This document shows positions 45,241 through 53,795 of a stretch of 64,000 bases of DNA, one piece after another. A program made the translations under genes and the position numbers. Each line of letters begins with the position of its first letter. Within the stretch, counting starts at the first letter, position 1. The stretch comes from JAFRXK01 sp045603305 (GTDB lineage Bacteria; Bacillota; Clostridia; Lachnospirales; Lachnospiraceae): the NCBI GenBank assembly GCA_045603305.1, contig JAZULV010000011.1:1-64000 (forward strand), in the 5' to 3' direction. Below the pieces are notes generated by a model. The model made no database searches and was not told where the DNA came from. It worked only from the letters and a program-made list of their open reading frames with translations.

Positions 45241-47421
45241 ATGAAGAGTATTAAAAGGATTACAGCAGTTGTTTTTTTATTCAGTATAATACTTTGGGGC
45301 AGCCAGGCTATGGCATCCGATGATGAAACGCTGAATACAGTTGCGGAAACAGAAGTGGATTTCAATAGCGGGAGTGAAACAGTACAGGAAAGAGCGGTTG
45401 CCAAACCTAATATCACATATAGTATGCATATGCAGAGGTTAGGCTGGCTTGACAGTTCTTCGAACTCAGCTGTAAATGGTTCGCCGGGAGAGGGGCTAAG
45501 GGCAGAAGCGTTTATTATTAATGAAACCGGTATGTCTGACCTGAACGTTAATTACAGAGCTTATGTAGCCGGAAGCGGCTGGTCAAGCTGGGCAACTGAT
45601 GGAAATATTGCAGGCACAACAGGACAGAGTAAGCCGGTAACTATTCTGCAGGTATCACTTATAGGCAGCCAGGCACAGAATTATGATATTTACTATTGTG
45701 TTTACACAACCGGCTATGGCTGGCTTGACTGGGCGAAAAACGGTACCAATGCCGGCACAGCACCTGAAATTGCCTGTAATATTGAGGCCGTAAGGATAAA
45801 AATAGTAAGAAAAGGTGAGGCTGCACCGGGCGATACAAATAATTCATATCTGGATAAGGTTAATGTTTATTATTATTCGCATATGCAGTCTATTGGGGAT
45901 ACTGTATTAGTCTCAAATGGCTTAGTTAGCGGATTAACTGGCCTGAACAAGCGAATGGAAGGTTTATATGTATACACTGATACCCAGGATTTAAGTATCA
46001 AGTATCGAGGCCATATAGAGAAAAAGGGATGGGGAGATTATGTATATGATGGTAGTTTATGCGGAACAATCGGAGAATCATTAAGGGTGGAAGCATTTCA
46101 AATGTTTCTTGTAGGCGATAAGAGCAAGTATTATGATATCTATTATCGAGTATATTCAGAAAGTTACGGCTGGCTCGGCTGGGCAATGAACGGAGCACCT
46201 GCAGGAACATGCGGATATGGTAAGCTTATTGAGGCTGTTCAGATTATGATTATTCCAAAGGTTCAGTCTGCACCGGGGAATACTGAAAAACCATTTATAT
46301 CCTGCTCATTAGTCCAGTACTCAGCCCATGTAGAAAGTTATGGCTGGCAGAACTGGATAAAGGATTCGGGAGCTGCCGGTACCATGGGTGAGGCAAAAAG
46401 AATTGAGGCTGTTAAAATTAGCTTATCCTTTCCGCAAGCAGATTCAGGTATTAAATATCGTACCTATATACAGAGTTATGGCTGGCAGGACTGGGTATGT
46501 GACGGTGAGATTAGCGGCACAACAGGTATTGCAAAGAGGGTAGAGGCAATAGAAATAAAACTCACCGGAGAATATTCAAAAATGTATGATCTATATTATC
46601 GTACATATACGCAGAGTTACGGCTGGCTCGGCTGGGCGAAGGACGGAGAGACAAGTGGCACTACAGGTCTGGCAAAGCGAATGGAGGCAATAGAAATTGT
46701 AGTGGTTGATAAAAGATCACCTGCACCGGGAACTACCGGAGGTAACTATGTAACTGCCGGAAAAATTGGTATTGATGTGTCTAAGTATAATGGTAATGTG
46801 GATTGGGCAGCAGTGAAAGCAACCGGTATAGTAAATTTTGCAATGATCAGATGCGGAAACAGAGATTCACAAACAGGAGTGATAATAGAAGATCCTAAGT
46901 TTAAAAATAACATTGAAGGTGCAATAAAAAACAATATTCCTGTAGGTATATATTTCTATTCTCAGGCAATAACAAAAGAAGAGGCAATAGAGGAAGCAAA
47001 CTGGGTAATAAGTAAAATTAATAAATACAAAATTACATATCCGGTTGTGTTTGATTTTGAACATATCGGAGAGAACAGGGTTGCTAATTTGAGTTATTCT
47101 GCAAGAAATAATATAGCAGTAGCTTTTTTAGACAGAATAAAAGCTGCAGGATACCATCCTATGATGTATGCAAGCCAGTCAGGATACAGTAGCAAGTGGA
47201 ATGCAGATGTTTTTGTGAAGAATTATGATATATGGGTGGCAAGATATCGTTCTACTGATGATATTAGTACATCAGACAGAATTATTGCAGAAGTAAGGAA
47301 GGGCTTTAATGGTACCCCATATTCACTTGAGAGAGCAGATATGTGGCAGTTTACTTCGAAGGGACGAATATCGGGTATATCCGGTGATGTTGATATTAAT
47401 ATATGCTATAAAGATTATTAA
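45241..47421 (+). CDS. secreted GH25 lysozyme with nine ChW repeats
   Basis: A 726-residue protein with a signal peptide (1-26), nine ChW repeats (about 55-500) and a C-terminal GH25 muramidase (about 508-726). The repeats fall into three triplets, each ended by an APG-T spacer; repeat four has lost its Gly-Trp core. GH25 residues seen are GIDVSKYNG with Asp512 and the catalytic pair in VVFDFEH (Asp605, Glu607). It cleaves the MurNAc-GlcNAc bond of peptidoglycan. It shares its module with the preceding CHAP protein, so both probably dock on the same wall component. Confidence 0.93.
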   Translation: MKSIKRITAVVFLFSIILWGSQAMASDDETLNTVAETEVDFNSGSETVQERAVAKPNITYSMHMQRLGWLDSSSNSAVNGSPGEGLRAEAFIINETGMSDLNVNYRAYVAGSGWSSWATDGNIAGTTGQSKPVTILQVSLIGSQAQNYDIYYCVYTTGYGWLDWAKNGTNAGTAPEIACNIEAVRIKIVRKGEAAPGDTNNSYLDKVNVYYYSHMQSIGDTVLVSNGLVSGLTGLNKRMEGLYVYTDTQDLSIKYRGHIEKKGWGDYVYDGSLCGTIGESLRVEAFQMFLVGDKSKYYDIYYRVYSESYGWLGWAMNGAPAGTCGYGKLIEAVQIMIIPKVQSAPGNTEKPFISCSLVQYSAHVESYGWQNWIKDSGAAGTMGEAKRIEAVKISLSFPQADSGIKYRTYIQSYGWQDWVCDGEISGTTGIAKRVEAIEIKLTGEYSKMYDLYYRTYTQSYGWLGWAKDGETSGTTGLAKRMEAIEIVVVDKRSPAPGTTGGNYVTAGKIGIDVSKYNGNVDWAAVKATGIVNFAMIRCGNRDSQTGVIIEDPKFKNNIEGAIKNNIPVGIYFYSQAITKEEAIEEANWVISKINKYKITYPVVFDFEHIGENRVANLSYSARNNIAVAFLDRIKAAGYHPMMYASQSGYSSKWNADVFVKNYDIWVARYRSTDDISTSDRIIAEVRKGFNGTPYSLERADMWQFTSKGRISGISGDVDINICYKDY

Positions 47422-47500
47422 TTTAATTCTATTTGTGATATATTAAAAACAAGGGTATACTTTAAAAGCAAAATAGTTTAATATTATGATAAGGATTATC

Positions 47501-47565
47501 GCTGGAGTTTTATTTGATAAGACTCCAGCTGATTAATATATTAGGGCAGATTATTATATTCTGCC
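47501..47565 (+). terminator. two consecutive hairpins after the GH25 gene
   Basis: GCTGGAGT/ACTCCAGC (47501-47508 with 47522-47529), then GGCAGA/TCTGCC (47545-47550 with 47560-47565) followed by a T-rich tail. The second may terminate the lysozyme transcript before the next transferase gene. Confidence 0.55.
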
Positions 47566-47639
47566 GGTCTGTTTGTTTATAATAAGTTTTTATGAAATAT
47601 AAGAACAATTATCATATTATTAACGTATCGGAGGAAGAT

Positions 47640-49751
47640 ATGCAGTATAACATTGACTATATCAGATTAAGAGAAGATGTGCTTACAATTGCAGGCTGGG
47701 CTGCCGGAGACAGCATTGATGATGAGGTGAGCTTTGTTGTGAAGGACGCATCAGGCAATATTGTTTCAGCAGATGTTGTACCTATGAACCGTTTTGATAT
47801 TACAAGAGAAATATTTAACTCTAATAGTGATAAGATGTTTGGATTTGATATCAGATTTAATAGTGCAGAGTCTGATGTATATTACCTGTGCATGAGTTGT
47901 AACGGTAAAGAAATAAAAGAGAAGTTAAGTGTATCAAAGATAAAAAAACAGGGTGGCAAAAAGAGTGTTCTGGACAAAAGTATTCAGTATTTTAAGTCCT
48001 ATGGATTAAAGTCTTTTGCTGTTAAAGTCAAGAATAAATTAATGGAGAGAAAGATTCCATATGATTTATGGAGACTCATGGTTATGCCAAAGGAAGAAGA
48101 GCTTGAGAAACAGAGAAAAGAAGAATTTGAAATAACCCCTAAGTTCTCCATAGTAGTTCCTTTGTATCGTACTAACGAAGAGTTTCTTAAGGATATGATT
48201 AAGTCTGTACAGGCTCAGACATATTCAGACTGGGAGCTCTGTCTTGCTGACGGTAGTGGCAACGGGTATGAGCTTGCTACAATTGTACAGGCTTTTTCTG
48301 CTTCTGATTTGCGAATTAAATACAAAAATTTAAACGGTAATCTCGGAATAGCAGGAAACACCAATGCTGCTCTTGATATGGCAGAGGGGGACTTTATTGT
48401 TCTTCTTGACCATGATGATTTACTCACACCGGATGCACTTTATGAGTGTGCTATGGCGGTAAATGAAAATAAAAATTGTGAAGTAATTTATTCTGATGAG
48501 GACAAAGTTGACGAGGCAGGAAAGCATTACAGTGAGCCTCATTTTAAGCCGGACTTCAACATTGATTTACTTAGAAATGTAAATTATATCTGCCATTTGT
48601 TTGTGGTTAAGAGAGATATTGTTACGGCGATAAATGGTTTCAAGTCTGAGTATGACGGCGCACAGGATTATGATTTTATTTTTAGGTGTATAGAGAAGGC
48701 CGAGAAAGTAGTGCATATTCCAAAGGTGCTTTATCACTGGAGAATTTCCGGGGCGTCTACTGCCATGGATCCTGAGTCGAAACTTTATGCATTTAAAGCA
48801 GGTGCAAGAGCGATTACTGACCATTGCAGCCGTATGGGCCTTAAGGTTCATGTGCTTGAGGGAATGGTACCGGGATATTACAGAACAGTATTCGAACTTA
48901 ATGACAAACCAAAGGTTTCTGTGATTATTCCTAACAAGGACCATACAGAGGATTTGGATAAATGCCTGAATTCTCTGTTTGAAATTTCGCATTATGATAA
49001 TATTGAAGTTATTGTAGTTGAGAATAATAGTACTGAGGAAATTACCTTTAAGTATTATGAAGATATACAGAAAAAACATGAAAAGGTAAAAGTGGTGTTT
49101 TGGGAAGGAAAAGGCTTCAATTTCTCTGCGATTAATAATTTTGGTGCAGGGTATGCAACCGGAGAGTATCTGCTGCTTTTAAATAATGATGTTGAAATCA
49201 TTAATAGCGACTGTATTGACGAACTCCTGGCTTATGGGCAGCGTGAAGATGTAGGTATTGTCGGTGCAAGACTTTTGTATGAAGACACTACTATACAGCA
49301 CGCAGGAGTGGTTATTGGTTTTGGCGGTATTGCCGGACATACCTTTGTAGGCATGCACCGTGATGAAAAGTGTTATTTCCTGCGTTCCATGTGTGCCCAG
49401 GATTACAGTGCGGTGACTGCAGCATGTATGCTTGTGAGAAAGAGTGTGTTTGATGAGGCTGGCGGACTGAATGAGAACCTTGCGGTTGCCTTTAATGATA
49501 TTGATTTTTGTTTGAAGGTCAGAGAGACCGGAAAACTGGTTGTGTATAACCCATATGCAGAACTGTATCATTACGAATCTAAATCAAGAGGTCTTGAGGA
49601 CAGTCCGGAGAAGATTGCGAGATTTAATCAGGAAATCGAAACTTTTAAAACAAATTGGAAAGATATTTTAGAGGCGGGAGATCCTTTTTACAATCCAAAT
49701 CTGACACTCAGGGATACTAATTTTGCACTTAAGGATTTGACGAAAGAATAG
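47640..49751 (+). CDS. tandem GT2-GT2 glycosyltransferase
   Basis: A 703-residue protein from ATG 47640, which has GGAGGA 4 bases upstream of its start; an in-frame ATG at 47592 has no binding site. Residues about 1-95 are a beta-rich N-terminal domain often found before such enzymes. GT2 domain one (about 140-390) has SIVVPLYRTNEEF and LLDHDDLLTP; domain two (about 400-680) has SVIIPNKDH and LLLNNDVEIIN. Both resemble the first two domains of the 997-residue enzyme at 32775. Likely a bifunctional rhamnosyl- or hexosyltransferase. Confidence 0.88.
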   Translation: MQYNIDYIRLREDVLTIAGWAAGDSIDDEVSFVVKDASGNIVSADVVPMNRFDITREIFNSNSDKMFGFDIRFNSAESDVYYLCMSCNGKEIKEKLSVSKIKKQGGKKSVLDKSIQYFKSYGLKSFAVKVKNKLMERKIPYDLWRLMVMPKEEELEKQRKEEFEITPKFSIVVPLYRTNEEFLKDMIKSVQAQTYSDWELCLADGSGNGYELATIVQAFSASDLRIKYKNLNGNLGIAGNTNAALDMAEGDFIVLLDHDDLLTPDALYECAMAVNENKNCEVIYSDEDKVDEAGKHYSEPHFKPDFNIDLLRNVNYICHLFVVKRDIVTAINGFKSEYDGAQDYDFIFRCIEKAEKVVHIPKVLYHWRISGASTAMDPESKLYAFKAGARAITDHCSRMGLKVHVLEGMVPGYYRTVFELNDKPKVSVIIPNKDHTEDLDKCLNSLFEISHYDNIEVIVVENNSTEEITFKYYEDIQKKHEKVKVVFWEGKGFNFSAINNFGAGYATGEYLLLLNNDVEIINSDCIDELLAYGQREDVGIVGARLLYEDTTIQHAGVVIGFGGIAGHTFVGMHRDEKCYFLRSMCAQDYSAVTAACMLVRKSVFDEAGGLNENLAVAFNDIDFCLKVRETGKLVVYNPYAELYHYESKSRGLEDSPEKIARFNQEIETFKTNWKDILEAGDPFYNPNLTLRDTNFALKDLTKE

Positions 49752-49782
49752 AACGTTCGGTTACGGACAGTCGCCCGAATGA

Positions 49783-49900
49783 ATAAGTACAACGAGTCGT
49801 GCGCCCTATAAAAAAGAATAAATCAAGCTTTTCTTCTATGCAAGCATAGAGAAAATCTTGCTTATTCTTTTTTGCATGGCTCGTTGCTTTCGTATACTTT
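49783..49900. repeat. long imperfect palindrome between transferase genes
   Basis: CAACGAG (49790-49796) pairs with CTCGTTG (49880-49886); inside, AAAAAGAATAA pairs with TTATTCTTTTT, and the core TCTATG/CATAGA closes on a CAAG loop near 49835-49850. The whole could form an extended hairpin. It may serve as a bidirectional terminator; a small non-autonomous mobile repeat is the alternative. A further small pairing, TTCGG/CCGAA, lies at 49756-49779. Confidence 0.6.
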
Positions 49901-49985
49901 ATGAAAAATTGGTTAAAAGCTTGCCAATATGTGTTTATAAAGTTATAATAGTCATACTGCAATGAAGTATAAAAGGCAGGAGTAG

Positions 49986-50960
49986 ATGATGAAAGTTACA
50001 GTTGTTATACCAAATTATAATGGAATGTCCTTTTTAAAGGATTGCATGGAATCATTAAAAAATCAGACATATAAGGATTTTTCTGTTCTGGTGGTAGACA
50101 ATGCTTCTGCTGATGGAAGTCTTGAACTTCTTAAGAAGGAGTACCCGGAGGCGGAGGTTCTTTTACTGGATAAGAATTATGGATTTAGCAGGGCTGTCAA
50201 TGAAGGCATTGCCTATGCAAAGACTCCTTATGTGCTTTTACTGAATAATGATACTGCTTGTGACAAGGGTTTTGTCGGTGAGCTTGTTAAGTGCATGGAC
50301 AAGGATGAGAGGATATTTTCTGCGAATCCTAAGATGATCCAGATGTATAAACCGGAGCTGATAGATGATGCAGGAGATTTATATTCTATAATTGGCTGGG
50401 GATTTCAGCGTGGTGTAGGTCAGAAGTCTGATGGATATAATAAAGAGTGTAATATTTTTTCTGCCTGTGCCGGAGCGTCTATTTATCGCAGAGAGGTATT
50501 TGATGAGATTGGTGTCTTTGACGAGATGCATTTTGCGTATTTGGAGGATATTGACGTAGGATACCGTGCAAGAATCGCAGGATATAGGAATGTATACTGT
50601 CCAATTGCCAGAGTATACCATATAGGCAGCGGTACCAGTGGTTCTAAGTACAACGATTTTAAAGTTAAGCTTGCTGCGCGTAACGGAATATATCTTAATT
50701 ACAAGAATATGCCTATACTTATGCTTTTGTTGAATATATTTCCTCTTGCATTTGGTGTGTTTATAAAGTATCTTTTCTTCTGGAAGAAAGGATTTAAAAA
50801 AGCATATACAGAGGGACTTAAGGAAGGTATTAAGACCTGCCGTACATGTAAGAAGGTAGGTTTTAAGTGGAGTAATTTAGGTTCATATGTTAAGATAGAA
50901 TTTGAGTTAATAATTAATTTGTTTATATATGCATTTGAATTTTTAAAAAGGAAAATTTAA
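49986..50960 (+). CDS. GT2 rhamnosyltransferase-like glycosyltransferase
   Basis: A 324-residue WbbL-type GT2 protein: VVIPNYNGMSFL, VVDNASADGS (about 36-45), NYGFSRAVNEG and LLLNNDTACD (about 87-96), and YLEDIDVGYRARIAG (about 180-194). A hydrophobic segment at about 240-262 may contact the membrane. Two ATG codons in a row make the exact start uncertain by one residue. It is followed by the initiating sugar phosphotransferase after 13 bp, so it may add the second sugar of the repeat or adaptor (inference). Confidence 0.88.
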   Translation: MMKVTVVIPNYNGMSFLKDCMESLKNQTYKDFSVLVVDNASADGSLELLKKEYPEAEVLLLDKNYGFSRAVNEGIAYAKTPYVLLLNNDTACDKGFVGELVKCMDKDERIFSANPKMIQMYKPELIDDAGDLYSIIGWGFQRGVGQKSDGYNKECNIFSACAGASIYRREVFDEIGVFDEMHFAYLEDIDVGYRARIAGYRNVYCPIARVYHIGSGTSGSKYNDFKVKLAARNGIYLNYKNMPILMLLLNIFPLAFGVFIKYLFFWKKGFKKAYTEGLKEGIKTCRTCKKVGFKWSNLGSYVKIEFELIINLFIYAFEFLKRKI

Positions 50961-50973
50961 AGCGGGTAAAAAT

Positions 50974-52380
50974 ATGATAAAAAGTAATCAAAAAGGATTG
51001 AATGTTTCGCATATATTAGCAGATGCATTCATATTAATAATTTCATATAGTTTGTCATATTTCATAATGTTTGGCGGCGTGTTTACTGATAAGCTTCCGG
51101 CACTTACTAAGGATGTTTACAATATGGCACTGGTACTTATCATTCCGGGCTGCCTTATATTGTATTGGATATTCCATCTGTATACGCCGAAGAGGGTACA
51201 GGGACTCCGTCTTGAAATGGCGAATATATTTAAGGCTAATTTAATATGTCTGTTAATTGTGACGATGGTTTTGTATCTGGCAAAGGACAAGCTCATTGGC
51301 TTTTCCAGACCAATGGTATTTATTTTCTTTGGCTTTAATATTCTGTTCGGCATAATATTCAGAGTGCTTATTCGTAAGGTTCTCAAAGAGATGAGAGTGC
51401 ACGGATACAATCAGAAGCATGTACTTTTAATTGGGTATAGCCGTGCGGCCCAGTCATACATTGACAGAGTTAATGCACATCCTTCATGGGGATACAAGAT
51501 AAGAGGCATTTTGGATGACAATCATCCAAGAGGCACTGAATACAAAGGTGTAAAGGTAATTGAGGAGATTAAGAATTTAAGTGAGATTCTTGATTTTAAC
51601 CGCCTGGATGAAATTGCTATTACTTTAGGACTTGGAGAATATGACAAGCTGGCAAGTATTGTTGCGGCATGTGAGAAGTCAGGTGTTCATACTAAGTTTA
51701 TTCCTGACTATGATAATGTTATTCCTACTAAGCCGTACACAGAGGATTTGTTGGGACTGCCTGTTGTGCATATCAGATATGTTCCTCTTAATGATGCTCT
51801 TAACGGTGCAATCAAGAGAGGAATGGATATTTTCGGCGGTGTATTGGCTCTTATAGTGTTTTCACCGATTATGCTGGTGGCGGCGATAGCGGTAAAGCTT
51901 TCATCAAAAGGACCTGTAATTTTTAAACAGGAACGTATTGGAAAGCATAATCGTCCTTTTAAGATGTATAAGTTCCGCTCTATGACAGTTCAGACTGATG
52001 AGGAAGAGAAGAAGGGCTGGACCACAGCCAATGACCCTAGAGTAACAAAGGTCGGTAAGATAATCAGAAAGACAAGTATTGATGAGCTTCCTCAGATATT
52101 TAATGTTATTAAGGGCGATATGAGCCTTATTGGGCCTCGACCGGAGAGACCGCAGTATGTGGAGCAGTTTAAAGAAGAGATTCCGAGATACATGGTTAAA
52201 CATCAGGTTCGTCCGGGTATTACAGGATGGGCACAGGTGAATGGGTACAGAGGAGATACTTCTATTCCGGAAAGAGTAAAGTACGACTTGTATTATATAG
52301 AGAACTGGTCTATAGGATTGGATCTTAAGATATTAGTGTTAACCGTTTTTAAAGGTTTTATTAATGAGAATGCATATTAG
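50974..52380 (+). CDS. undecaprenyl-phosphate sugar phosphotransferase (initiating enzyme)
   Basis: A 468-residue PHPT enzyme. Four N-terminal membrane helices (about 10-120), a central nucleotide-fold domain (about 140-250) and the C-terminal catalytic domain with a helix at about 290-312, then KFRSM (about 332-336), IDELPQ and LIGPRPERP. It transfers a sugar-1-phosphate from a nucleotide sugar to undecaprenyl phosphate, the first step of the glycan. WcaJ (glucose) or WbaP (galactose) type cannot be separated by eye. The ribosome binding site is weak. Confidence 0.92.
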   Translation: MIKSNQKGLNVSHILADAFILIISYSLSYFIMFGGVFTDKLPALTKDVYNMALVLIIPGCLILYWIFHLYTPKRVQGLRLEMANIFKANLICLLIVTMVLYLAKDKLIGFSRPMVFIFFGFNILFGIIFRVLIRKVLKEMRVHGYNQKHVLLIGYSRAAQSYIDRVNAHPSWGYKIRGILDDNHPRGTEYKGVKVIEEIKNLSEILDFNRLDEIAITLGLGEYDKLASIVAACEKSGVHTKFIPDYDNVIPTKPYTEDLLGLPVVHIRYVPLNDALNGAIKRGMDIFGGVLALIVFSPIMLVAAIAVKLSSKGPVIFKQERIGKHNRPFKMYKFRSMTVQTDEEEKKGWTTANDPRVTKVGKIIRKTSIDELPQIFNVIKGDMSLIGPRPERPQYVEQFKEEIPRYMVKHQVRPGITGWAQVNGYRGDTSIPERVKYDLYYIENWSIGLDLKILVLTVFKGFINENAY

Positions 52381-52419
52381 TTTGTAACAGTTAATTTATT
52401 AAAGTGTTTGAAGTAGTGT

Positions 52420-52456
52420 CAGACTATAGTGAATTTCGTCACTTATAAATAGTCTG
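52420..52456 (+). repeat. two-tier hairpin upstream of the LCP gene
   Basis: Outer stem CAGACTAT (52420-52427) with ATAGTCTG (52449-52456); inner stem AGTGA (52428-52432) with TCACT (52439-52443). No T tract follows; the GGAG site of the next gene starts about 7 bases beyond, so a leader structure rather than a terminator is likely. Confidence 0.5.
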
Positions 52457-52472
52457 GGTATAGGAGCAGATT

Positions 52473-53609
52473 ATGGCAAATCAGACAAATGAGTATGAAA
52501 ACATGAACAGCACCCAGGTGCAGAAAAAGAAAAGCAAGTCCAAAAAAGCAAAGCAGAGAAAAAGACGCAAATTAATGATATTTGCAGCGGAGCTGATGAT
52601 ATTTGCGGTAATAATAGTAGCACTCTACGGAATTACCCAGTGGGATAAGATTCAGAAGCCTACGTTTGGAAAGAATGATGTTCAGACAAATGAAATTGAT
52701 GAAACGGTATTGAAGGCAATGGAAGGCTATAGCACTTATGCATTGTTTGGCGTGGATGCAAGAAATCAGGAGCAGCTTGATAAAGGTAACCGTAGCGATA
52801 CGATTATGCTTGTAAGTGTTAATCACGATACCGGAGAGATTAGAATTGTGTCGGTATACAGAGATACATATCTTTGTGTTTCAGATGATTATGAATATGG
52901 TAAGATTAACGGCGCATATAATACCGGAGGCGCACTTAATGCAATTAACATGCTCAATAAGAACCTGGATTTAGATATCGACGGATATATTACAGTTAAT
53001 TGGTATGCATTAGCAAGAACCATAGATTTGCTCGGAGGCATACATGTTAATATCGGTGATGAGATTATTAATAGTTCAAAGGGTAATCTGATTAATGCAT
53101 ATATATTAGAGACATCAGAAAAGACAGGCATTCCTACACCGGGTATTGAGACACCGGGTATGCATAATCTTACTGGCGTGCAGGCGGTTGCTTACAGCCG
53201 TATTCGATATATATCAGGCGGAGATTATACAAGAGCTGAACACCAGAGAGAAGTTGTAGGTCTTATGTTTGAGAAAGCAAAGCGTATGAGCATTTCACAG
53301 CTCAATTCAATTATGAATGAGGTACTCCCGAACATTCAGACTAATATTAACATACCGGAAGCTTTGTCTCTTGCAAAATATGCTGCAAATTATAATATTA
53401 CTATGGGAGACGGTTTCCCATTTAATAAGACAACTCTTAGGATGCCGGAGCTTAATAATGCCGATTGTGTTATTCCTATGGATTTAGAGCAGAATGTAGC
53501 GCAGCTTCATGAAGCACTTTATGACAGTGGAGAATCCTATGTAACATCATCAGAGGTTTCAGCTTTAAGCCGTGAAATCGAGAGAAAAACCGGTATTCAC
53601 GCAGAATAA
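52473..53609 (+). CDS. LytR-CpsA-Psr (LCP) family glycopolymer ligase
   Basis: A 378-residue protein with a basic cytoplasmic N-terminus (about 17-33), one membrane helix (34-53) and an extracytoplasmic LCP domain (about 85-300). Conserved features are FGVDAR, NRSDTIMLVSVN, VSVYRDTYL with its Arg, KINGAYN and LGGIHVNI. LCP enzymes transfer undecaprenyl-pyrophosphate glycans to peptidoglycan. As last gene of the locus it supports a wall-linked product. Followed by a terminator. Confidence 0.93.
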   Translation: MANQTNEYENMNSTQVQKKKSKSKKAKQRKRRKLMIFAAELMIFAVIIVALYGITQWDKIQKPTFGKNDVQTNEIDETVLKAMEGYSTYALFGVDARNQEQLDKGNRSDTIMLVSVNHDTGEIRIVSVYRDTYLCVSDDYEYGKINGAYNTGGALNAINMLNKNLDLDIDGYITVNWYALARTIDLLGGIHVNIGDEIINSSKGNLINAYILETSEKTGIPTPGIETPGMHNLTGVQAVAYSRIRYISGGDYTRAEHQREVVGLMFEKAKRMSISQLNSIMNEVLPNIQTNINIPEALSLAKYAANYNITMGDGFPFNKTTLRMPELNNADCVIPMDLEQNVAQLHEALYDSGESYVTSSEVSALSREIERKTGIHAE

Positions 53610-53616
53610 AATATCA

Positions 53617-53656
53617 AGGACTGTTATGTTGTATTTATTATGACTAACAGTCCTTT
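53617..53656 (+). terminator. intrinsic terminator closing the polysaccharide locus
   Basis: AGGACTGTTA (53617-53626) pairs with TAACAGTCCT (53645-53654) and is followed by TTGTTA. The loop is 18 bases and the T tract short. Confidence 0.7.
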
Positions 53657-53795
53657 GTTATAAAAACATATTTTGTGATTATGAAGAAAAAAAGAGTATA
53701 ACATTTTGAAATTTTTTAACTAAGTCAACACAATTAGAACACAATTGACTGATATTATAGCAGCATAGGATAAATATTAATTGAGGAGGTTTATT

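Noticed and set aside
48567..49079. Minus-strand frame of 170 codons
   Set aside because: Lies wholly inside the tandem GT2 gene, with no recognisable motif; antisense shadow.
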